In this document: piece by piece, positions 59,303-64,000 of the stretch | How the letters are laid out: each line of letters opens with the position of its first letter | Position numbering within the stretch: position 1 is the first letter of the stretch | Source: Croceimicrobium sp965228705 | GTDB taxonomy: Bacteria > Bacteroidota > Bacteroidia > Flavobacteriales > Schleiferiaceae | Length of the DNA: 64,000 bases | Reading direction: 5' to 3' | NCBI RefSeq assembly: GCF_965228705.1 | Contig: NZ_OZ245832.1 | Coordinates: forward strand, 2,170,001 to 2,234,000 | Notes under the pieces: generated by a model | Seen by the model: the letters and a program-made list of their open reading frames with translations, nothing else | The model's database searches: none | What the model was told of the DNA's origin: nothing | Translations under genes and position numbers: made by a program

Positions 59303-60871
59303 ATGGCTGGAGGAAAACTATCAGCACGTCAGAAAATGATTAACATGATGTACCTCGTGTTAACGGCGATGCTGGCATTAAACGTTTCCAAAGACATTTT
59401 GAAGGCTCTGACCAAACTTGATGAAAGTTTGACGGAGACTATCACTACGGTAGGTGCTAAAAACCAAGATGCCTATAGTGCTCTTGCTGCGGCTGCAGCC
59501 GAAAACCCTGCCAAAGCTTTAAAATGGAAGAACAAATCAGATGAAGTACGTGAAGCTACTTCAGACCTGTTCAATTACATCGGTGAACTAAAAGATACCC
59601 TTGTAGGTGTATCTGGTGGATGGGAAGATGAAGAAAAAACTATTCCTAAAGCGCTGGATGCTAAATCCAAGCCTTTAAACTTCTTAGTTACCGAACAAGG
59701 TCCACAAAAAGCAACAGAACTGCGTGAGAAGATTGAAGCTTATCGCGCTAAAATGATCGAAATTGCAGATAATGATCCTTCTATCACTAACAACTTGCAG
59801 ACCGTCTTTAATACGGATAAGCAAAAAGAAGGTGATAAAGAAGTAAGCTGGGAATTGGCTTCTTTTGGAGAATACCCCTTAGGCGCCATTCTTCCATTCT
59901 TAACTGATATCCAAGCTCGGGTTCGAAACTCTGAAGCAGAACTTTTAACTCACTTGCTCAAGAATATTGATGCCGGTACAGTGAAGTTCAACCAGGTAAA
60001 CGCCATGGTAATTGCACCAAGTAGCTACATTACTCAAGGGGATTCTTATGAAGCTCAGGTTTTCTTAGCTGCCTACGATGACACTCAAGATCCTCAAATC
60101 GTATTGGAAGATGAGAATGGAAATGAAATTCCCATTGATCGTATTGAAAACGGTCGTGGATTCGTTAAAATTCCCGCTAACAGCGTAGGTCAAAAGACCT
60201 GGGGTGGAAAGATTAAGATCAAGCAAACAGACGGTGAGAAGGTTTACAATATCCCACCAACATCTTACACCGTTGCACCTCAAAGTGTGGTTATTTCTCC
60301 TTCTAAGATGAACGTTCTTTATCGTGGGGTAGACAATCCATTGGAAATTGGAGTTCCCGGTGTAGAGCCTTCTAAGATTCGTGTAAACGGTCCTGGAGTA
60401 CGTCAGGTTAAACCTGGTGAATATGTAGCCGATGTTACAAGCATTAAAGGTCAACAAGAAATCACCATTTCAGTTTCTGTAGTAGAAACGGATAAAGATG
60501 GTAACGAAAGTACTCGACCCGCTGGAACCAAGAAATTCCGTATTAAGGGTTTACCTCCTGCCGTAGGAACAATTTACAAACGTACAGAAGGTTTATTCTC
60601 CGCAAGTGCAATTGCTAATGCTCCAATTGAAGCCAGTTTTGAAGATTTTGTTTTCGACCTTGATCTCAGAGTTACCTCTTTTGAAGTGGCAATTCCTGGC
60701 TCTCCCCCCGAGCGTATTTCAGGTAATAAAATGCCTTCTAACGTAAAAACTAAGATTCAACGATTAAGACCTGGCTCAACTGTTACTATCCGTAACATTA
60801 AAGCTATTGCCGTGGGGAACCCACGTGTAAAAGTTGATAGAGTAGCTAGTATTTCAGTTGACTTAAACTAA
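59303..60871 (+). CDS. gldM: GldM, motor shaft of gliding/T9SS
   Basis: GldM is a single-pass inner-membrane protein whose periplasmic shaft spans to the GldK/N ring. The 522-residue product starts MAGGKLSARQKMINMMYLVL, with Arg9 at the start of the transmembrane helix (about 10-35), a residue conserved in the family for pairing with GldL Glu. The periplasmic part begins with a helical domain and continues as stacked beta domains (VAPQSVVISPSKMNVLYRGV, IRVNGPGVRQVKPGEYVADV). It is 38 nt after gldL and 12 nt before gldN. Confidence 0.96.
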   Translation: MAGGKLSARQKMINMMYLVLTAMLALNVSKDILKALTKLDESLTETITTVGAKNQDAYSALAAAAAENPAKALKWKNKSDEVREATSDLFNYIGELKDTLVGVSGGWEDEEKTIPKALDAKSKPLNFLVTEQGPQKATELREKIEAYRAKMIEIADNDPSITNNLQTVFNTDKQKEGDKEVSWELASFGEYPLGAILPFLTDIQARVRNSEAELLTHLLKNIDAGTVKFNQVNAMVIAPSSYITQGDSYEAQVFLAAYDDTQDPQIVLEDENGNEIPIDRIENGRGFVKIPANSVGQKTWGGKIKIKQTDGEKVYNIPPTSYTVAPQSVVISPSKMNVLYRGVDNPLEIGVPGVEPSKIRVNGPGVRQVKPGEYVADVTSIKGQQEITISVSVVETDKDGNESTRPAGTKKFRIKGLPPAVGTIYKRTEGLFSASAIANAPIEASFEDFVFDLDLRVTSFEVAIPGSPPERISGNKMPSNVKTKIQRLRPGSTVTIRNIKAIAVGNPRVKVDRVASISVDLN

Positions 60872-60883
60872 TAAAACACTATC

Positions 60884-61717
60884 ATGAAACGATTAGTTTT
60901 TTGTCTTGGACTTATTGGACTCTATTTGATGCCCCAAACATCAGAGGCTCAAATTATCAGTCCTTCAGACGATGGTATCATTCCTGATGACCCCAAACAT
61001 TACCACAATAATAAAGTATTCGAATACCCTTATTTAAGAGAGTCGGATATGCTGTGGTCTACCCGTCATTGGGAACGAATCGATCTGAGACAAAAAATGA
61101 ATCTGCACCTCTACTACCCTGTGCAAGCTATTCCAGATCGGAAGTCTTTGTATGATGTAGTAATTGATGGTATCCTTACTGAAGGAACTATTATTGAAGT
61201 TTTTGCAGACGATCGTTTTGAGATTCCTCTAGGCTTAGATCAAGTTCGAGGTTATGTGCAAATGGTAGACACCTTGCGTGACCCGGATACCGGTGAGATC
61301 CTTTTAGTGGATACCATCAGCATTACTTCTAAAGATGTGAAATTCTGGGAAGTGAAATCCGACTGGTATTTCGACAAACAAAGAGGTGAAATGAAAAACC
61401 GGATTTTAGGTATTTCTCCTGTAGTAGAAAACCCTAAAACTCTGGATCGCTACAATCTCTTCTGGGTATGGTTCCCGGATGCTCGTTATGCCTTAGCTAC
61501 CCATGTAGCATTTAATGGTCATAACAACAGCTCTAGACTTACTTATGATCAGGTCTTCCACTTGCGCTTCTTTGATTCTGTAATCTTTAAAGAAGACAAT
61601 GTTTACGATCGTCAAATAGAAGAGTATAAACGTAGTTCAACCCTCGATCAATTGCTCGAAGCCGAACGCATTAAAAATAATCTACGTAACCTCGAAGCAG
61701 AGCTTTGGGAGTACTAG
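60884..61717 (+). CDS. gldN: GldN, periplasmic ring protein of gliding/T9SS
   Basis: The 277-residue protein has a signal peptide (MKRLVFCLGLIGLYLMPQTSEA) and the GldN pattern: YLRESDMLWSTRHWERIDLR, KSLYDVVIDGILTEG, DVKFWEVKSDWYFDKQRGEM, and VVENPKTLDRYNLFWVWFPD. It binds GldK and joins the outer-membrane ring. The C-terminal part EDNVYDRQIEEYKRSSTLDQ is shared with the second copy downstream. It starts 12 nt after gldM. The second copy starts within its last codons. Confidence 0.96.
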   Translation: MKRLVFCLGLIGLYLMPQTSEAQIISPSDDGIIPDDPKHYHNNKVFEYPYLRESDMLWSTRHWERIDLRQKMNLHLYYPVQAIPDRKSLYDVVIDGILTEGTIIEVFADDRFEIPLGLDQVRGYVQMVDTLRDPDTGEILLVDTISITSKDVKFWEVKSDWYFDKQRGEMKNRILGISPVVENPKTLDRYNLFWVWFPDARYALATHVAFNGHNNSSRLTYDQVFHLRFFDSVIFKEDNVYDRQIEEYKRSSTLDQLLEAERIKNNLRNLEAELWEY

Positions 61718-62571
61718 TAGACATAGTATTTAAACAAAAAAGCCCGGTTAATCATCGGGCTTTTTTTGTATCTGTCATTTTCTTTTGGGCCTATTTCCTG
61801 GACATTCCATCATTGCAGGCACAAATTAAGGATCCCTCCGATTGCAGTGGGATCTTAATTAGCGATTCTGTAGTTCCGGAACCCTATATCAGAGAAGCGG
61901 ACCTCATGTGGTCTACCCGCCATTGGGAGCGTATTGACCTCAGGGAAAAAATGAACCAATACCTCTATTATCCTCTTCGTCCTTTACCTTGTCGTAAAAG
62001 TCTCTATGATGCTCTTTTAGACGGCATTTGGAATCTCGACTCCCGGGTAGAAGTCTTTGCGGATGACCACTTTGAAATCCCGATTAGTCAGACTCAGATC
62101 AGTCGCTATATTCAAATGATTGATACCTTAAAAGATCCTGATACTGGCGAAATCTTATTGATTGATACAATACGCATTACAGCTAAAGATGTGAAATTCT
62201 GGGAACTGCGTACCGATTGGTATTTTGATAAGTCTAGAGGAGAGCTTCGACACCGAATACTGGGCCTTTCACCAGTAGTCGAAAACCCTAAAACCTTGGA
62301 TCGCTATAACCTATTTTGGATCTGGTACCCAAGCGCAAGAGAAAGCTTAGCAGCTGCCCCCGCTTATATACGGCAGAACCAATTACAACACCTTAATTAT
62401 GACCAGGTATTAAATATGCGATTCTTCGACTCGCAAATATTTAAAGAGGATAATGTTTATGATCGTCAAATCGAAGAGTACAAACGCAGTTCAACCTTGG
62501 ATCAACTACTGGAAGCTGATCGAATTAAAAACAAAGTCCGAAACTTAGAAGCGGAACTTTGGGAATACTAA
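61705..62571 (+). CDS. Second GldN-like protein (tandem paralogue, GldO-like position), start uncertain
   Basis: The 288-residue ORF repeats GldN over its full mature length (YIREADLMWSTRHWERIDLR, DVKFWELRTDWYFDKSRGEL, EDNVYDRQIEEYKRSSTLDQ). The best start is the TTG at 61705, which overlaps gldN by 13 nt and gives MGVLVDIVFKQKSPVNHR then a hydrophobic core and PSLQAQ, a usable signal peptide. No in-frame ATG or GTG exists before WSTRHWE. An intrinsic terminator hairpin is embedded in the n-region codons. In F. johnsoniae a tandem gldN/gldO pair is known and partly redundant; this copy may be the same type. Confidence 0.85.
   Translation: MGVLVDIVFKQKSPVNHRAFFVSVIFFWAYFLDIPSLQAQIKDPSDCSGILISDSVVPEPYIREADLMWSTRHWERIDLREKMNQYLYYPLRPLPCRKSLYDALLDGIWNLDSRVEVFADDHFEIPISQTQISRYIQMIDTLKDPDTGEILLIDTIRITAKDVKFWELRTDWYFDKSRGELRHRILGLSPVVENPKTLDRYNLFWIWYPSARESLAAAPAYIRQNQLQHLNYDQVLNMRFFDSQIFKEDNVYDRQIEEYKRSSTLDQLLEADRIKNKVRNLEAELWEY
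61736..61767 (+). terminator. Intrinsic terminator after gldN, embedded in the start of the second gldN-like gene
   Basis: Arms AAAAAAGCCCG and CGGGCTTTTTT (11 bp, 9-nt loop) with a T-tract. It begins 19 nt after the gldN stop and lies inside the apparent n-region codons of the second copy. Confidence 0.85.
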
Positions 62572-62613
62572 GCATCGCTATAGCTTGGATAAATTAGCAT
62601 CTTTGCCCAGTCT

Positions 62614-63618
62614 ATGAATAAAGAATTCACCATTGTAGGGCAAGGTCTGGCCGGTAGTATTCTAAGCATGCGCATGTATGAGGAAGGTATCCCCTTTAAG
62701 GTGATAGATCAACCACATCATTCTCAGTCTTCAAGGATTGCCGCGGGACTATGTAATCCCGTGGTTTTAAAACGACAGAAATGGGTGGCAGATGCTGAGC
62801 TCTATTTACCTGCAGCCTTAGATTTCTATCAAAGATGGGAAAGTAATTTAGGATTGAAGTTTCATCATCCCATTGCCCTGGATCATGTTTTTCACAGTGC
62901 TGGTGAGGTAAATGACTGGCATGTCAATGCCGGTAAACCCCGGCTTAAAAATCACCTTGCTGCTATTCATCCCAGTACTTTGCCAACAGTGCCTGCTCCA
63001 CACGGACTAGGAAGACTCGAAGGTGTTTTTTGGTTGGACACTGTCCTATTCCTAAATACCTGGCGGAAATTCTTACTGGATCAAGGGCTATTAATCGAAG
63101 ATGAATGGCCTATAAATTCTAAAGCTGACTTTCCCCAGCCCACCCTATTTTGTAATGGGCACCTCTTACGCAAAAGTCACCCGCAGATTTCTGAAGCCTT
63201 TGCTCCTACAAAAGGCGAAGTTATGATCATTCGAGCAGATAAGCTCCCGGAAGATCGAATGCTTCATGCAGGTGTTTTTACCCTCCCTCTTGGGAATAAA
63301 ACTTTTAAAGTAGGAGCGAGCTACGCCCACGATAACCTGGATGAGAAGATCAGCAACAAAGGCTTGACTTTCTTAAAAAACAAGTTGGAAGCCTTCTACC
63401 AGGGTCCTTACGAGGTCTTAGAGCAATATGCCGGAGTGCGCCCCAACATTAAAGACCGTAAGCCACTATTGGGCCTTATCGGCGAAAGCCAATACAGCTT
63501 TAACGGTATGGGTTCTCGTGGAGTTTTAATGGCGCCCTATTTAGCCCAACACTTCCTGGACTATCTTATTAGAGCCTCTCCATTAAAGCCCGAATGGGAT
63601 CTCCAACGATTTATTTGA
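62614..63618 (+). CDS. FAD-dependent oxidoreductase (DAO-type)
   Basis: The 334-residue flavoprotein has an N-terminal dinucleotide fold, TIVGQGLAGSILSM (GxGxxG, G9-G11-G14), and the DAO-like segments SSRIAAGLCNPVVLKRQ, GEVMIIRADK and, near the end, YAGVRPNIKDRKPLLGLIG and GMGSRGVLMAPYLA. Such enzymes oxidise amino acids or other amines with FAD; the substrate is unknown. It commonly follows gldN in Bacteroidota. The C-terminus overlaps the convergent DUF983 gene by 8 nt. A CATCTTTG sequence 8 nt upstream of the ATG may be a weak promoter. Confidence 0.85.
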   Translation: MNKEFTIVGQGLAGSILSMRMYEEGIPFKVIDQPHHSQSSRIAAGLCNPVVLKRQKWVADAELYLPAALDFYQRWESNLGLKFHHPIALDHVFHSAGEVNDWHVNAGKPRLKNHLAAIHPSTLPTVPAPHGLGRLEGVFWLDTVLFLNTWRKFLLDQGLLIEDEWPINSKADFPQPTLFCNGHLLRKSHPQISEAFAPTKGEVMIIRADKLPEDRMLHAGVFTLPLGNKTFKVGASYAHDNLDEKISNKGLTFLKNKLEAFYQGPYEVLEQYAGVRPNIKDRKPLLGLIGESQYSFNGMGSRGVLMAPYLAQHFLDYLIRASPLKPEWDLQRFI

Positions 63619-64000
63619 TATTGGGTCCGCGCTTTTCAGGATTATACTTCACAAATAAATTTAGCCAGGTTATGCGTGATAAACGCAATACCACCGGTGA
63701 CAAAGCAATAAGCGTTATCGCCAAGGCTATAATAATATCTGTGATCCCAGGATCGTAAATTAAATTCATGACTATATAGGTAGCTACAAACAAAGCCACC
63801 GAATAACCATAGCTAACATACATAGCGCCATAAAAGAAAGAAGGCTCTACCTCATAACGCAAGCCACAATGCGAACAGGTTTCATGCATCTTAAACAAGG
63901 AACCCAGTTTATAGGGGTTTTTCACTTCAAAAACCTCGCCTTCGTGGCAACGTGGACAGCGCGAATTAAGAATGCTGTACAACTTAGTGCCTTTGGAAAA
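63611..64000 (-). CDS. DUF983 membrane protein (5' end outside the window)
   Basis: The frame stays open to the window edge; the visible part is about 129 residues. It has a zinc-ribbon-like pair of motifs CPRC and CSHC (NSRCPRCHEGEVFEV and ETCSHCGLRYEVEPS) and two membrane helices (about residues 60-80 and 88-105 of the visible part). Family members (DUF983) are small membrane proteins of unknown role. Upstream codons FSKGTK preceding LYSILNSRC suggest that the true start lies 1-3 codons outside the window; the TTG within it is not taken. It overlaps the flavoprotein gene by 8 nt. Confidence 0.82.
   Translation of the reverse strand, partial: FSKGTKLYSILNSRCPRCHEGEVFEVKNPYKLGSLFKMHETCSHCGLRYEVEPSFFYGAMYVSYGYSVALFVATYIVMNLIYDPGITDIIIALAITLIALSPVVLRLSRITWLNLFVKYNPEKRGPNIK

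Overview
The window reads as a chromosomal segment of a Bacteroidota bacterium, most probably a flavobacterium-like gliding or type IX secretion (T9SS) organism. The signs are a complete porP/sprF-gldK-gldL-gldM-gldN block, a Bacteroidota-style division cluster that ends in a long FtsZ with the NSFLHDNVD tail, many SPI/SPII signal peptides, and promoters of the TAnnTTTG (-7) type instead of the sigma70 -10/-35 pair. GC content looks moderate (mid-40s by eye). No tRNA, rRNA, CRISPR, insertion sequence, integrase or phage gene was seen, so this looks like vertically inherited core chromosome with patches of small accessory genes.

Layout. (1) 1-9046: end of a family-4 glycosyltransferase, rnhB, a large lipoprotein, then a minus-strand block (DUF3784/PH-like membrane protein, DUF2809, YdeI-like protein, LysM glucosaminidase, PLP-dependent deaminase, AraC regulator), and a small DUF5522 gene overlapping hutU. 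(2) 9043-21200: hutU, rsgA and a run of small, often overlapping genes (SnoaL-like, methyltransferase, two unknown exported proteins, LRR protein, M23 peptidase, GNAT), then a hydrolase, an S41 peptidase lipoprotein and minor membrane or lipoproteins. (3) 22168-38542: the division and cell-wall (dcw) cluster mraZ-rsmH-ftsL-ftsI-murE-mraY-murD-ftsW-murG-murC-ftsQ-ftsA-ftsZ, almost entirely start/stop-overlapped, ended by a terminator and followed by a yqeY gene with its own promoter. (4) 38596-44980: an unknown exported protein with a TPR histidine kinase and a LuxR-type response regulator, groES-groEL, and a divergent peroxiredoxin. (5) 45054-52400: a minus-strand operon miaB - exported protein - AAA+ (sigma54-type) regulator - lptE - giant acidic TPR protein - secG. 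(6) 52505-64000: topA, a degenerate arginase-fold protein, and the T9SS/gliding motor block porP-gldK-gldL-gldM-gldN plus a second gldN-like gene, then an FAD oxidoreductase and a DUF983 protein.

How they work together. Region 3 makes peptidoglycan precursor (MurC, MurD, MurE, MraY, MurG) and the septal machine (FtsL, FtsI, FtsW, FtsQ, FtsA, FtsZ). MurF, MurB and Ddl are not in the window. Region 6 encodes the outer-membrane ring (GldK, GldN), the proton-driven motor (GldL, GldM) and a PorP/SprF protein. Region 5 links tRNA modification, LPS transport (LptE) and Sec secretion (SecG) in one transcript.

Points most worth a second look: a strong intrinsic terminator embedded in the apparent coding start of the second gldN-like gene; a matching short element placed exactly 41 nt upstream of both the porP and gldK start codons; MraZ-type TGGGN repeats in both orientations plus a perfect DnaA box in the dcw promoter region; three ACTGACA half-sites between groES and the peroxiredoxin gene; a local family of short palindromes next to stop codons around the DUF3784 gene; and an arginase-fold protein that has lost key metal ligands. 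Functional statements about these are inferences from sequence only.
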